A stretch of 64,000 bases of DNA from Deuterostichococcus epilithicus (GCA_033439295.1 JAVTLE010000015.1:558001-622000); one strand, 5' to 3'; shown: positions 34,338 to 48,000, counted from the first letter of the stretch. Translations and numbers: made by a program. The notes: a model not told the origin generated them from the letters alone.

Positions 34338-37300
34338 ATGGCGTCTCAGCTGACCGGCATAGCGGCTCTGCCGGATCAAAGGAGCAAGGTCGAGCAGTAT
34401 CGACAGGCGCTGACCGCCATCATCGCCAGCGGCTCCGTTGCGGAGCTCCAGGCATTCGTCGACCACAGTGAGCTTTTCCTGTGTTCATCTTGTCCGTAAC
34501 AAATGCATGACATACCTCTAGGCATGCAGGCTCCCTGTTCCGATGCTGCCAACATGCAACATGATCCGGGCTGCGGCGCCGCATCACCCAAGCGCGTAAT
34601 AGTTACCGTGACATGCCGCGCAGTGCTGTCGGACACGGTGCCACTGGTGGTCAGCAGGCAGCTGCTGTCGGCGTTCGCGCAGGACGTCACGCAGCTGCCG
34701 GCCGACGTACAGAAGGAGGCTGCCGAGTAGTGAGCCTTCTTCCCCATTGCTGCCATGCTCGACTCAGCTGGGCCAGGGTTCTGTACAGAGTGAGGCGCTT
34801 AGTCTCGCACTGCTCAGCAACGGCCGCCTGTGATCCCGCGCTAGCGGGTTTGCAAGTGTGCCAACCGCCGCCATCAGGGTGCGACTGCTGCTCGTCGAGG
34901 CACGGGACCCGCTCCAAGGCGTCAAACCCCTAAACACCTTGCCTGTTGCCCTGCCCATTGATCGTCGTCACGCTGTGACAGGTGGCACCGTGGCTGGAGT
35001 CCTTCCGAGTCTCAGGCTGGCAGATGTGGGACGCGCTCCTGCAACCCTGCACCTTGACCCATGCGTCGTGTGGCATGCCCCCGCAGCATGCTGGAGCAGG
35101 TGGCGCCGCGGCTGGTGTCCTTCGAGGAGCAGGTAGCGGCAGTGCGGGAGGCGCTGGCAGCGTTGCACGAGCGGCAGGAGGACTGGTCTGCCGCGGCGCA
35201 GACGCTTGCGGGCATCGACCTGGACTCAGGTTTGCAGTTGCTACACAAATCCTGAGTGCCTCTGGCTTCTGCCAGCAGCAGCAGCTCAGGGGCAGATGGG
35301 GCCTCGACCTGGACACAGGTCTGCGGCCACAAAACAGGTTCTGAAACCCTTGTGGTTATATGCGTACCTGTTCCATGACTACCTGTCGGGGGGGAAGCGG
35401 CGGAGACGCTGGCCGGGTTCGGCCTTCATTCACGTGGACCTTATCGATGTGGATGGCATCGATCTGGACTGGGTTCGCAGGTGGAAGGAAATTTATACTG
35501 GATGCCTGTCTGGCGAGGGGTGGGGCAGATGCTGGTCGGCAACAGCCTGAACTAGGGTCTGTAGCCGCTAAATCAGGTTTTGAACACCTTGTGATACATG
35601 TCTGAGGAAGTGCCAGCGCAGCGCAGACACTGGCCGAGATCTACCTGGCGTCACGTCTATCAGCCTATCTTATCCCTCCTGCTAGCGGCAACACCATGTG
35701 GCCCTCCTTGATTCTGTGGCCTGCGCCCTGGGCGTACAGCTCCACAAGCAGGACACGTCTGTGCCACCTGGGGCGTTGACGGCGCAACCGAGCGCTGGGC
35801 TGTAGCAGTCCTGCAGCGCCCTGCCTTCGTGTCACAACATGCACTTCCTGCTTGAAAAGAAGAAGAAGGAGAAAAAAGAGCAAAAGCCATAGTTGGCGGA
35901 GGGCCCGCTCCGCGCTGGCATGCAGGTCGTCGGCGCCGAGACCACCCCGGCCCAGAACGTCGAGGTCAGCCTGCTGTTTGCCTCACAGCAGCGACAGGAG
36001 TGAGCAGTGATTCGTCGGGCAGTGAACCCAGGTCCAGCAAGCTGTGCTCGCCCCGCAGGCATGCGCGTCGTGGACGTGGAGTACAAGCTTTCCAAGAACG
36101 TCAAGATTGCGATGCTGTACCTGGAGGACGACGACGCCGTCAACGCGGAGACGTACATCAAGAAGGCGTCGGCGCTCATCGCCTCCTGCAAGGTACTGCC
36201 TCCTGCAAGGTGCCGCCCGGCAACCCCGCGGCACACTGTCCCTGCCCTGCTGCGGCGCCGTGGGAGCCTCCGGCGTGCACCCGTGTGCGGTCGGCGCGGA
36301 TTTGGGTTTGTGTTCCATGGGCTGGGGCCGTGGCGCTTGTGTTGCAGTTGGGTCCAGGCTGGCCGCATGGCCGCGCGCATGCGCTGCGCGGCCGCCCCTT
36401 CTTCCTTGGCTTACCTTATCATCACTTGACGCCCCCAGCCAAGCGCCCCTGTCCAAGAGCCCGAACCCTGTCCCTGTGTCTTCTCCCCTGCCAGGACAAC
36501 CGCCTGGAGCTGCACCAGCGCTCAAATCCTTGAAGCCAGCCCTCTCAGCAAAGCCCTGCCCTGCTCCGCTGCCAGGACGACGGCCTGGAGCTGCAGTACC
36601 GCTCCTGCTACGTGCGCATCCTGGACTCCAAGCGCAAGTTCGTGGAGGCTGCGCAGCGCTACTACGAGCTGTCCCAGATGCAGAACCAGCAGGTAGGGGC
36701 GCATCCGTCGAGTCCTTGAGGGCCATCAAGCCTCTGAGATCTCGTCGCAGAGGTCCGCCTTAATTGGTCCGGCCCCAGTTGCAGCACCAGCAGACTGGGG
36801 CTCGCATTCAGCCTTGGCCTCATTGCTATTCACCTGATCCTGATTCTGCGATCGTGCTGTGCAAATTGGATGCGGCTGGGGGCACAGGCAGAGCAGCATG
36901 CCGGTCGAGTTCCATAGAGTTTTTATAACCGCAGACAGCTGGCGCACGCCTGAGGTTCCTGCCTTGTGCTGCGAGCCCTTGAAGGCGCCATGGGAACCGT
37001 CTAGGCTGGTGCCGCAGCGGCGGGAAGCCACAACCGGACAGTCATGACAGCAGAGCGGCGCACGCTCTGAGGAGGACTCGGAGGCAGCTCTGGCGGTGGC
37101 GGATAGGACAGCTCGACACCCTGGGGCAGCCGACGGGAAGCCCTGTTCACATAACCCTGCGCGCAGGTGCTGGGAGAGTACCCGCAGCAGCCGCTGGCGG
37201 CGGTGGCCACGGGATTCCCGAGACCCTGCCAACAGCACACGGCAACCCTCGAGTCGTCTTCCGTTCACCCCGCTCGGCGCTGCAGGTGTCGGAGGATGAC

Positions 37301-38592
37301 CTGGAGGCGGCGCTCGCGGCAGCGGTGGTGTGCTGCATTCTGGCCAAGGCGGGGCCGCAGCGCTCGCGCATCCTGGCAAACCTGTACAAGGACGAGCGCA
37401 CTGCGGGACTGCAGCGCCTGTTTCCCTTCATGGAAAAAGTGTACCTGGAGCGCATCCTGCGCCCAGACGAGGTGCACATCTCAGGGTTTGGGGTTTGGTT
37501 TGCCTGAGTTCAAAAGATGGCCCGGCAGCGGCGGCAGCCATGGTGTGCCATGAACCAGCCGATCATCGAGATGTCAACCCAGTTACCCCAGCTGGGGCTA
37601 TGAAGGTATGCCTCTGCTGCCGGCTCGCGCCTCTCCTGCCGGCTCGCGCCTTGCGTGCTTGGTGAGATGTGCCAGTGCGGCATGCACACAAAGCTGCACA
37701 CGGCCGCCATGCCCGGCTCTCCATCCATGCATGCTATGCCGCAGCTTGTCGTCCGAAGGCATCAAGAAGCGCCCTCAATGAACCTGACGCAGGTGGCTGC
37801 CTTTGGCAAGGAGCTAAAGCCGCACCAGATGGCCAGCCTGCCGGACGGGACCACGGTGCTGGAGGCAGCGGTCATAGAGCACAACCTAGCGGCGGCGGCG
37901 CGGCTGTACGACAACATATACCTCGGCGAACTGGGCACGCTGCTGGGCGTGGACGCGGGCAAGGCGGAGGAGATTGCGAGCAAGATGGTCATGGAGTCGC
38001 GCCTCAAGGTGCGCTTCCTTTTGTCTGGTTGTGGACGCAGCCAAGGCGGGAGAGGTTGCATAAAAGATCATCGCGTTTTGAGGGTGAGCCGGCTTCTGGG
38101 TATCTGTGATCGTGGATGCGGCCAGGGCGGAACAGCGCGGGTATGATGAATATGGAGTCGCGCCTTGAGTTACGCGCCTATCTGATTGTGTGGGCACTAC
38201 TTGGTGTGCGTCAGTAGGGCAGCGCCACAATTTGGCGGCAGGATATTTACGCTTGCCCAGGCGTCGGCAGCACTTGAAAGCTCTGCTGCTCGCTTCCCTA
38301 GGAGACAGTCCCCAAAGCGGTCGGTGCACATGCTGGGCAGCATGTGGCGGACCGCTCTGTCTCGTGCCTCTTGCCCCTGGTCCTCTTGCAGCATGGATGC
38401 ATGCACTTTGGCTGACTTTCCAAGCATACATGCTCGCAGGGCACCATCGATCAGGTGGACGGCCTGATCGCGTTCGACAGAGAGGGTGAGCGCCTGCTGC
38501 AGTGGGACGACCAGATACAGGGCGTCTGTCAGTCGCTGAACGACATCCTAGACGGCGCGGCCGCCCGCGGAGTGACCCCGATGACCGCTTGA
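34338..38592 (+). CDS. CSN4: COP9 signalosome subunit 4
   Basis: PCI-domain subunit of the COP9 signalosome, which removes NEDD8 from cullin-RING ligases. Exons: 34338-34467, 34624-34726, 35087-35229, 36059-36192, 36576-36692, 37286-37471, 37793-38008 and 38440-38592, all in phase, giving about 390 residues, normal for the family. Landmarks are VPLVVSRQLLSAFAQDV, VSFEEQVAAVREALAALHER, YKLSKNVKIAMLYLEDDDAV, SCYVRILDSKRKFVEAAQRY, AAAVVCCILAKAGPQRSRIL then NLYKDERTAGL, VYLERILRPDEV, VLEAAVIEHNLAAAARLYDN, and the C-terminal TIDQVDGLIAFDREGE then LLQWDDQIQGVCQSLNDIL. These align along the whole length with plant and animal CSN4. Its introns carry several degenerate copies of the adjacent exons. 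Confidence 0.92.
34980..35025 (+). repeat. Intronic copy of the start of CSN4 exon 3
   Basis: AGGTGGCACCGTGGCTGGAG and TCCTTCCGAG mirror the real exon's AGGTGGCGCCGCGGCTGGTG and TCCTTCGAGG at 35097-35130. It lies upstream in the same intron. Confidence 0.75.
36487..36533 (+). repeat. Intronic copy of the start of CSN4 exon 5
   Basis: CCTGCCAGGACAACCGCCTG then GAGCTGCACCAGCGCTC, against the real CGCTGCCAGGACGACGGCCT then GGAGCTGCAGTACCGCTC at 36567-36606. The acceptor is included in the copy. Confidence 0.8.
38028..38171 (+). repeat. Two degenerate copies of the end of CSN4 exon 7
   Basis: 38028-38085 and 38111-38171 both follow the pattern of the exon end at 37950-38008 (GTGGACGCGGGCAAGGCGGA then ATGGAGTCGCGCCTCAAG). 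The second copy keeps ATGGAGTCGCGCCTTGAG. Both are in the intron that follows the exon. Confidence 0.75.
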
Positions 38593-39048
38593 ATACAGGG
38601 GAGACGCAGAGCTGTTGCAGTGGTGCATCTGTTGGCAGGCAGGTACATGGGGGTCGCTATGGTGTCCGATGTATCATAGACATGAAGTTCAAGTCAGGCT
38701 AGATCCAGCTTGAACTGAGATGGAAACCCTGTGATTCGTGGCCTGCTGAGCGCACACGGCTTCCCGCCATCCGTGCATCGCCTCGAGCTGACGAAAGGCC
38801 ACGTTGGCGTTCTGCAAACTCACAAATGCACTTTACAGCGTTCGATGCCTCACGGTCTGCAAGAAACTTCACGCATGCAAGCGAGCTGCATCGACAGTGT
38901 TGCGTAGACACCGAGCGCTGTCAGGTAAGGATGGCCCCTGCCGAATCGCTGCGGCACCGGGGAAGGCGCGGATGACCGCTGGGTAGGAGGTCGCAGCATG
39001 CCGGCTGCTCAGCAGCCTTGCTAGACTTCCAATAGTACATTTGCCGTC
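38593..39048. other. Intergenic between CSN4 and the histidine kinase
   Basis: No exon, RNA gene or repeat noticed. Confidence 0.4.
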
Positions 39049-42000
39049 ATGGGGCACAAGCAGGCGGCTAGTCAGCACGGCGCCGCCTCGAAGCACAGCA
39101 GTCGACGGCCCTCGAGGACGCGGCCGGATGCTGGGCTGCACAACGGCCAGGCCGCCGGCGCGGCGGCCCTCGGCGTTAGCGCGGAGGCAGCAGCGTTCCT
39201 CACAGCCAGCGGCGCCAAGCTGCTGCAGATGTCGCCCGTCACGCTGGTCTTCCCACCAGGTGCACCCTCTTCGACGAGACAGTGAGGCCCAGTCGCACTA
39301 AGCGGCCTCGTTCTTCAGCGTTGAATGCTACTTCGATCACTCCTGGCTCCGGCCCGGCAGTTGTATGATCCCTCGTTTGGCATGCCTCTTCCTCGCGTCG
39401 TTGCGGGCTTGACTCACTGCTTCCACGTACCAGCGGTGCTGCTCTTGGCTGCCAGCCGCGTTCCGGGTATGCCACCCCTGGCGACCGTCCTCGGACTGGT
39501 ATTGATATGCATTGCTGTGTCGCGAGGCCGGTGGGCACATGTTCCATACCTTTTTATCTGCTGTCGAACACAACAACTCACTCCCTGCGCTTTTGTGTAC
39601 GGACCCGTCCGGCATGCCTTCCCTAAACATCCCTTCCATCCCGCACGCACTTGCCAAGAGCGCAAGTGCTGGGGCGCTGCTCTTGGGGCTGTCTGTGCCC
39701 ATCTTGCCATGGCAGGCGGCCTGCCGCTATGCGGGACTGCAGCCGCATTTGACCAGGCTCCGGTGCACACTGCAACAACCGCTGCCGAACCAGCACTCCA
39801 ACAGCTCACCTGCACAGCTTTGGGGCAGTGCCACCGCTGTCTCGCCTCAACGCCCAAGACTGCGGCGATGTGCAACTCCACTCATTGCAGAGTAGCTCCT
39901 CCAGATGGTAACATCCCGCGAGCTGCCCTGCACTGCAGAGGTGGAGGGGCAGTACCTGGCGGACGTCGCCAAGCGCCGGTGGCCAGTGCTCATCTTCGTC
40001 TTCTGCTTCGACGTGGGCTGCTACCTTCTGCGCCTTGGCGCCAAACTGCTGGCGGGCCACCCCAAAGTCACGCCCGTGGGCCTCATCTACAGCCTCTCGC
40101 CGCAGCTGGCGAACATGGCCATGTGCTACCTGTTTCTGTCGTACGTCAACCGGCGGTCCCGCCGCCTCGGCAACTCTGCCGCGCGTCAGGTACGTGCGGT
40201 CTTCCTTCTTCCCTGCAAGCGACAGTCTTTCAACGCACTGGCTGCACAAGCAGCTGCATTTGACGCTTTCAACAGTTACATCATGGGTGTGGACCAGTAC
40301 GCAGGCGCGGGATGGTGCTTCGTGTTGTGTCACCTGCTGCAGTCGCGTGCCCGTCCTCTCAATCGGCTGCACCGCACACGCCGCAGGAGGAGTACATGCT
40401 AGCGAGCGTGATGGCGCTGGCAATCACCAGCCTGTTGGCAGCGTTGCGGAAAGACAACGGGCAGGATTACGTTCTGGCGGCTTTCTTCCTGATCTGCACC
40501 ACCTCCTTTCTGAAGATCCGCTGGTTCATCGGCACTGCCCTGCAGGCGAGCCTTGTTCCACATGATCTTTGCCGCCGGGGGCGCACAGGGCTGCCACGCC
40601 CATGCCTGTGATCGTGCCGTGCCGTCAAGAGAGGCTGGCGCCAAGGCGGGCATGTCACGTGCATGCGCATGCGCATCACGGCACACCCTGCGCCGGTGCG
40701 AGGCTGCTACCTGAGACCGTCGCCGCCTGCCCTCTGCTCAGGTGCTGCCGGTGGGGCTGTGCTTCTACCGGCACGGGCTGCACAGCGTGGGAGAGGACAG
40801 CATCCTGCCGTCTGACGCGCCGGTGCACATCTGCATCGCCTGGGCCGTTGGGGCGCTGATGTCCTTCCTTTCCGACACCTACCGCCGGTGAGCTTGCCTG
40901 TCGGAAGCCTCGGGACGCAGCCATGATGCGGCGACGCCGTCTCCAGCCTGATCCGTCACACGCGCAGCACGTCCAGCGTGCCGGGGGCAGTCCTGATTCT
41001 GCCTCCGAAGCGAAGGTCGCGAAAGGATGCACGAGTCTGCGTCGGGACTTGCGTCTCATCTGGGAACCTGGGTCGATCCGGCGCTGCAGGCAAATGTTCG
41101 CCAACCACCGGCTCGCCTTCGCGGCCGCCGAGATGGAGGTGCATGAGGCCAAGGCGCGGCTGGAGGCGCAGAACCAGCTGGCGGCGGCGCAGGCGCAGGC
41201 GGCGCAGCGGGCGCTGGTGGTCGCGCGAGAGAAGGCGTCCAATGAGGCCAAGTCCGAGTTCATGAGCCTCATGTGCCACGAGGTCCGTACGCCGCTCAAC
41301 GGCTGCCTGGCGTCGGCGGAGATGCTGCTGGAGACGGTGCTCCAGGTGAGTTTTATTCATTTTTCTTGAACTCAGAAACTGAGTTTTAATGCATCAAGGC
41401 TACTGAAAACTCTGCCTCCAGGTCGGTCCAGGTCAGGCCGTCTGCAAAGCCTCCGCGTGGGAGGCAGCGTCTGCGCCTCTTGTTCATGCCTGCTTGATCG
41501 CACCCGCAGGCCCCGGCGCCATGCATGGAGGTCCCCTGAAATCCGAGAAGGATAGCTGATTGTTTAGCTGAAGTATTGCGGCGGCGCAGCATGTTACCGA
41601 TGAGATAGACTCGCAATCCGAGGCTTGGCAAGTTCATCTGAGCTAGCTGTGTGCAGCAGCCTTGCTTGAGCAATGCTGGTCTTCCGCGTCACAGGAGGAG
41701 CAGCGGGAGCTGGCAAAAACAATCCGTGTGTCGGGCAGCATCCTGCTGTCAACGGTGTCCAACTTCCTGGACTTTTTCAAGATGGAGGCCGGCAAGGCGC
41801 TCGACATCGTGCGCACGGAAGTCGACGTCCAGGTGAGCATCCTGCCGCCGCCATGCCTCCCTGCATGCGGTCTTGGCAGCAGATGCTTGCAGGGCAGCGT
41901 TGTCGGCATCTGTTGAGCTGTCTCCAACAGAGTAGTACCCTCCAGCAGTGGGAAGACACCAAGTGGCGGGCTGAAACACCTGGCTGCGGAGGCGGCAGGG

Positions 42001-45000
42001 CGGACCCCCGCGCAAAGCCGGCGGCTACGGTTCCGTCACACATCGATGCGCCGCGCGCCACGCCTGACGCAAGAGCATTCTGCCGCTGCAGGAGCTGGTG
42101 TCGGACGTGCACTGCATCATCGACGCCATGATCGGCAAGGAGTCAGGCGTCGGGCTGCTGTGTCCCTCGACGGAGGGCGTGCCGGACATGGTGCTGGGGG
42201 ACCCCGACCGGCTGCGCGGCATCCTGCTGAACCTGTACACAAACGCCGCCAAGTTCACGCGGCGCGGCGCCATCGCGCTGCGCGTCTCCGTGGCGGGGCC
42301 CAATTACAGGTGCTGGGCGCCCTGTGGTTGCTGGAACACCCCCAAATGCAGGTGCTGGGCGCCCTTATGGTTGCTGAGACAGCCTCGTTGGCGGCTCGCG
42401 TCGGGACCCGCTGTGCATGCCTGTGCAGCCGGTTGTCAGCCGGCTCCATGTCATCCTGGCGATGTGGCAAAGACAACAGGATGGGCACAGGCACAGAGCG
42501 GTGGCAGTGATCAGGTATGACGGACCACTCTGCGTTTCTTATCCAGGCCGATGCCAAGCGAGGAGCTGTACGGCGCCGGCAGCGCAGAGGACCTGGCACG
42601 CTCCTACGGCGGCGGCGACACGCTGACGGCAGCCAACCTGGTGACCTCCGCTGCCCAGGCTGCTGCGGCGCAGCAGCAGCACCAGCAGGATGACAAGGCT
42701 GCGGCAGAGGCGCCGCCGGTTGTCGGCCGCGACTGCGGCGACAGGCGTAGCGGCGGCGGCGGCGGCACCGACGGGGCGTCTTCAGCCACCGACAGGGCGG
42801 CGGTGGCGTCGCCGTCGCAGCTGGCGCTGCCACCAGTGGTGGTCCCTCCGCAGACGTTCCAGCACGCGCCGCCGCGCTCGAGCGGCGGCGCCCGCTCCAG
42901 TGGCTCCAGCTCACCCGCCAGCCGTGCACAGGTACAGAGTCGCTTGCTCGGCTGCGGCTCGGTGGTCTGATTGCAGGCCACGGCTGGCTGCGCTCTGGAC
43001 CAAGCATCAAGCAGCTCATGCTACCAATAGCGTGGCCAAGTTCAGTTGATTTTGTAGCACTTTTTGTGGCACTTTTCGCAGATGCTTTTTGGCCGTGTGC
43101 AGACTGCTGCATTTCTATAGTCACGTGGCATGTGTCAAGGGCCCACGGCAAGCGTTTATCGTCCTCCCTATCAGCTGTCTGAAAACTGGTGCTCTTTTGG
43201 TGACAGGCCGCCCGGGCCGCCCTGTTGCAGCCATTTGCCGCCGCCAGCCCGCCCAACGAGCCGCACTCGCGGGCAACTTCACAGGCGACGTCCAGCCTGC
43301 AGGACTGGCTGCCCTCTGCTTCACTGGCATCCCTTTCGTCGACCGGCGGCCACATCGAACCGCCGCCGTCCGTTAGCGCCCCAGACCTGCTGAGCGGCCG
43401 CAGCGGCAGCAGCGGCGGCGGCGTAGACAGCGGCAGCCCCGGCACCAGCGACAGCAGCGACCGCGCCGCAGGCGACAGCGGCAGCCACAGACGCACCGGG
43501 AGCAGCAGCGGCACCGGCAGCGGCGACGATAGCGGCGCCGGCGGCAGCAGCATCGCCGGCGGCAGCGCCGGCGCGGGAGGCGTCTCAACTGGCGACGCGG
43601 CTGGTCGCGCCATCGCGGCGGTGGACAGCGGCAGCTTCAGTGGCAGCACCGACATCGTGCCAGAGCGTGTCCTCGAGTTCACCAGCCTGCATGGGCGGAC
43701 AGAATCTGCCACGATGGCGGCGCTGCAGGTGGGATGCGAGACCTGATACGATGTGCTGTCGCAGGCCCAAAGGGCTCTCAGCAGCCGAGCTGGTTGGCGC
43801 AGTGCGCGCCAGCAGTGTTGATGCCCCCTACCTGATTTGCCATCTCACCGTCGCCTCGGCGGCATGCAGTCTGCCACTGGACCTTACCTGTACATCCCAA
43901 TGTCGAGCCTGCTACCTGTGCATCCGATAGATTTCAAAGCTTCGTCGAAGATTGAATTCGTCCTTCTTTTGACACTTGGTCCCTGCGCCGGCAGGCGGGC
44001 CGGGACAGCGGCGGACACGCGCCACTGGCCGCCAGCAAGGTCAGTGCTGATGTGCAGCGCACGATGGAAGCCGCTGAGCGGTCTTCAGACGGGCAGCCAC
44101 GGCCGCTGTCCGATGAGGAGTTGGACTCGAAGGTGCTGGCGGGGCGGCTGCCGGGCCTTGGCGCCGGCTCGCCGGGCCCCATGCTCCGCATGGGCGAGGC
44201 CAATGCCGCAGGTGCAGCCTGTAATGTCGCTCTGAGGTCCCCCTCCCTCCCATTCGAAGCCGGTGCTGTCAACCGCTGCTTGTTGAAGCACGGGAGCGCT
44301 GCAGCGCATCACGGCCATGACGGCGAATGTCAACATGTGCCGAACTAAGCAATCGCATTGCTGTTGTGGTCTGTGCAGAGGAGGCGCTCCTCACGCACGC
44401 CGCAACGCCGGAGGAGTTGGCAGGGCGGCAGGAACGCGCCGCCACGATGCGCACCAGCAGCGGCGGCCTCGCCAGCATGTCCGAGATGCTGCACAGCTCT
44501 TGGCAGGTGCGGCGGAGGACGGCCGTCCAGAGGCGGTGCCCCATGTTGCATGCCCAGCTACCGGAGATGCTCAGTACATTTTGTCGGGCGCCGCCGGCCA
44601 GCTGTGCCCACAAGTGCAATGCGGGCCTGGCATGCTTGGCATCACTGGCAGCTGCCTGGCGAGCGACTCACGCCCCCCGGGGGGNGGGGAGTTGCCGCCT
44701 GTCAACACGCTGCTGGCTCCGCGACGTCCACTTGCCTGCAATGCCAAATCATGTTTGCAATGCCAAAACGTGCTGTCCCACACCGCAGGCGGCCACCGAG
44801 AGCGCGGAGTTCATGACGGCGGCGCTGGCGCGGCGCTGCGCCTCCATCAGCCAGCTGCGGCACGCGGGGCTCAGCTGGAACCCGCTGCCGGCGCCCGCCG
44901 AGACAGGGCCCGGCTTGGAGACGGGCTCCTTGGCCGGCCGTCCCTCCGGCAGCTTCTCCACCGCGGGCTCGGGGCGCTCCAGTTTCCAGGTGGGCAGCCG

Positions 45001-48000
45001 GCGGCCCGGAGGTGCCAGCGTGGGGGCACCAGCCCTCCGAGCACCGTTGCTTGCAAAGTTTCACCCTGGTGGCAGCACCCTGCAGTCCAGCCTGCCGGTG
45101 CGCTGGCTGTGCTGACACGCGACTGCAGGGCTGTGGTAGGCTCTGTTGCGCTGAGCCCGCCCCCTGGCGGCCGGCCTGCCGCGCAGCCTGGTCGCGCCAA
45201 GCGATAACCCGCTGCTCCTTCACCCAGGCCCCCTGCCGGTCCCGCCCTCAGTGCGCGCCTGCAGCCCTGGAGCCGCGCAAACCCTGCCGACGGGCTCATG
45301 CCTGCGTGCGATGCAGGCGTCCCACACCTCGACCGAGTACTCGTCGCAGCCCAGCAATGTGCGGGTGTCGTACGAGCTGCCCTCGCAGGCAGGTGGCACC
45401 CGCCGCTCGCTGGACACCATCCTGGGCCCCCGGCGCCGCAGCGACGCCGGGACGCATGCGTCGATGGAGTCCGCGCGCTCGAACGGCGGCGACGCCGGCG
45501 CGCAGGTGTGCAGAGGTTGAACCTCGGCATGGCTGGCGGCGCGCCAGACTCGTCACTGCTGTTGTGGAGCATGCATGTTGAGAGCAAGTCGGTGCCTCGA
45601 GGGATTGCGGCTGGCTTGCCCGCGCAGCAGTGTCAAAGCCACTTCGACGAACCATCCTGAATGTCCTTCCAGCTAGGACCTTCTCGATGTCTGCCCGCTG
45701 GCAGCGGCAGTCCAGCAGGCCTCCGCCTGCCTGCGCGCGTGTGACAGCGGTGCCGCGCATCCGTGCAGGATGCCGCGCGGCGGTCGCTGGAGTCGCAGGC
45801 GCGACGCAACATCAGCGCCGCCGCCGCGTCCTCCCGNNTGCCTGGCATGCTGGGTGCGGGCGGCAGCCGGCGCCGCAGCCGCGACGCGGCGTCAGACGGC
45901 CGCCGCTCCTTCGACAGCCACGCGGAGGCGCGGCGCTCCTTCGAGACCTCGGCGCCGGCGCGCCGCAGCACCGAGGCCGCACGGGCGCGCTTGGATGCGG
46001 CCCGCCAGACGGTTGCCTCGTCAGGTCCGAACCCGTCCACACCTGGCAGCAGCAGCCCGGCCAAGGAAGGTCCGCAGAGTTCCTTCGATCGGAGGGGCTG
46101 CGCACCGACAAGAGGACACTGTACGTCTCAGCGTCCTGTGGCCTGTCGGCAGTCACAGTCGCCACAGGGGGGCTGAGCGTCCTTTGTACGGTATCTGTGT
46201 GACTGTACATCGCTGGCAATGCGAGCCATAACCTACACTGCCCCCGCCGGCCCAGCCCAAGGTCCCGCTTGACCGTTTGGCTCGCCGGCAGCCAGAGCTG
46301 AGCTGAGCCCGTGTGCGCCGCGGCTGTTGTCTCGCCCCGCGAATGCTGATCCTCCTTCCCCTGCGGCCAGCTCGCCGCGCAATGCCTCGCAGCAGAGCCG
46401 CCCTGACCATCCTCGTTCCAAGTTCAGCCCCTCCTCGTCTCCGCGCAGGCCGGCAGCCGCGGCTGAGCTGGGACGAGCCGGGCGCGCTGCGCAGCTCGTC
46501 GACGCCCGGCATGCGCCTGCGGCCAGCGGCGGCGCCGGGCCAGCCGCGCGTGTCCTTCGAGGCGGACGGCGCCCGCGACAGCACGCAGACCCTGTCGGCA
46601 GCGCTGTCCAGCGTCGTCGGCAGCTCCAATGGTGCCTGGCGCCCGGGCTCCGACCGCCGCTCCTCCGGCAGCGGTGCGCATGCCCCAAACCCCAGACCCG
46701 CTGTGACTGCTGTCCGGGAACGACTGCTGTCTGGGAGCGCAGCTGCCCGCGTGTTATATGGTTGCGGCCGTCAGAGCTGCGGCGGCTAGAGCCTCCGGCA
46801 CGCTTGCTCCCTTTTGCACACCGTCACACGGCTGTGTCTAACCTTGACCATCTGTCGAAGGCTGCACCCGCTGTAGTGCCAGTATCTGTCTTGGGGAGAT
46901 CGATAAACTGGGTAAAAAAGGATCGATAAACTGGGTCCCGGTCTCAAAAGTACGCTGCTGCCCCATCTCAGGCGGGCGGCTGAAGGGCCGGCGGCCCAGC
47001 GGCGATGCTTCGCCCGGGGGCCAGCGCCCGAGCCGGGGGCCCTCTGGCATCGAGTCGCCGCAGCGCAGCATCTCCGAGTCCGCCTCCAGCAACGGCATGG
47101 AGACGCTCGGGTGTGTGCCTGACAGAGCAGGGGATACTGAGTCCAACTTGGATTTAACGAACCTATCCCCTGGTGATGTTGACAGAGTACAGCGTCTAGC
47201 ACATGGTCCCTCCCTGCCGCTGCTGCCACGCGCTACACACTACGGGCGTGGATGTTGCGGGCTCGGCGCTCCTGCAAGCAGGCGCTCGCCAGCGGCGGGC
47301 TCCTGGCAAGACTGTCGTCTGACAGCAACCAGTTCTTATTGGAGGCAGCTGTCGTGATTGAGGCAGCGGCGGCCTCAATCGAATGTGGTCTGACTGGCGC
47401 AGGGGGGAGGAGTTGCCGGCAGGCTGGGCCTCCGTGGTGAGCCGGCCGCCGACGCCGCGGCACCCGGACCAGCCGCAGCCCAAGCATTGGCTCGTCTTCG
47501 AGGTCATGGACACAGGTGCGGTGGCCACTGGCAACTGGAAAGCGGGGTCATCCCATGGCCTTTTCCTCTGCATGCGCATGTGTGCTTCTCCTCTGCAAGC
47601 GCACGTGTGCATGCTGACCACTGGGCGCCTGGACTGCTGTCGTGTGCAGCCTCGCTTGGCTGCGAGCACGGCGCTGCAGCTGTGCATAATCCGGGCCTAG
47701 TTTCAGTTTCAAACCGACAAAACTGTGGCGCATGTTCTGCAGGCGTCGGCATCGCGGAGCGGGGGCTGCGCTCGCTGTTCAAAGAGTATGTACAGGGCAG
47801 CGAGGAAGAGATGCGGCGGCCACGCTCCAGGGGGGGCACCGGCCTTGGCCTCTCCATCTGCTCCAAGCAGGTGCCTGTATGCTTCACTTTCCTTCACCTC
47901 CAACGGTCAAGACCTTCGACTTGAGGAACACACTGAAGGGTGCTGTTGTCAGCTGACTCGAGCAGCCGCGTCTGGCAGAGAGCGGCCGGTCCTGTGCAGC

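Noticed and set aside
42255-43712. Minus-strand open frame of 485 codons
   Set aside because: It is antisense to kinase exons whose splice phases run continuously. Its Pro/Leu-rich reading is the mirror of the Ser/Gly repeats on the plus strand.
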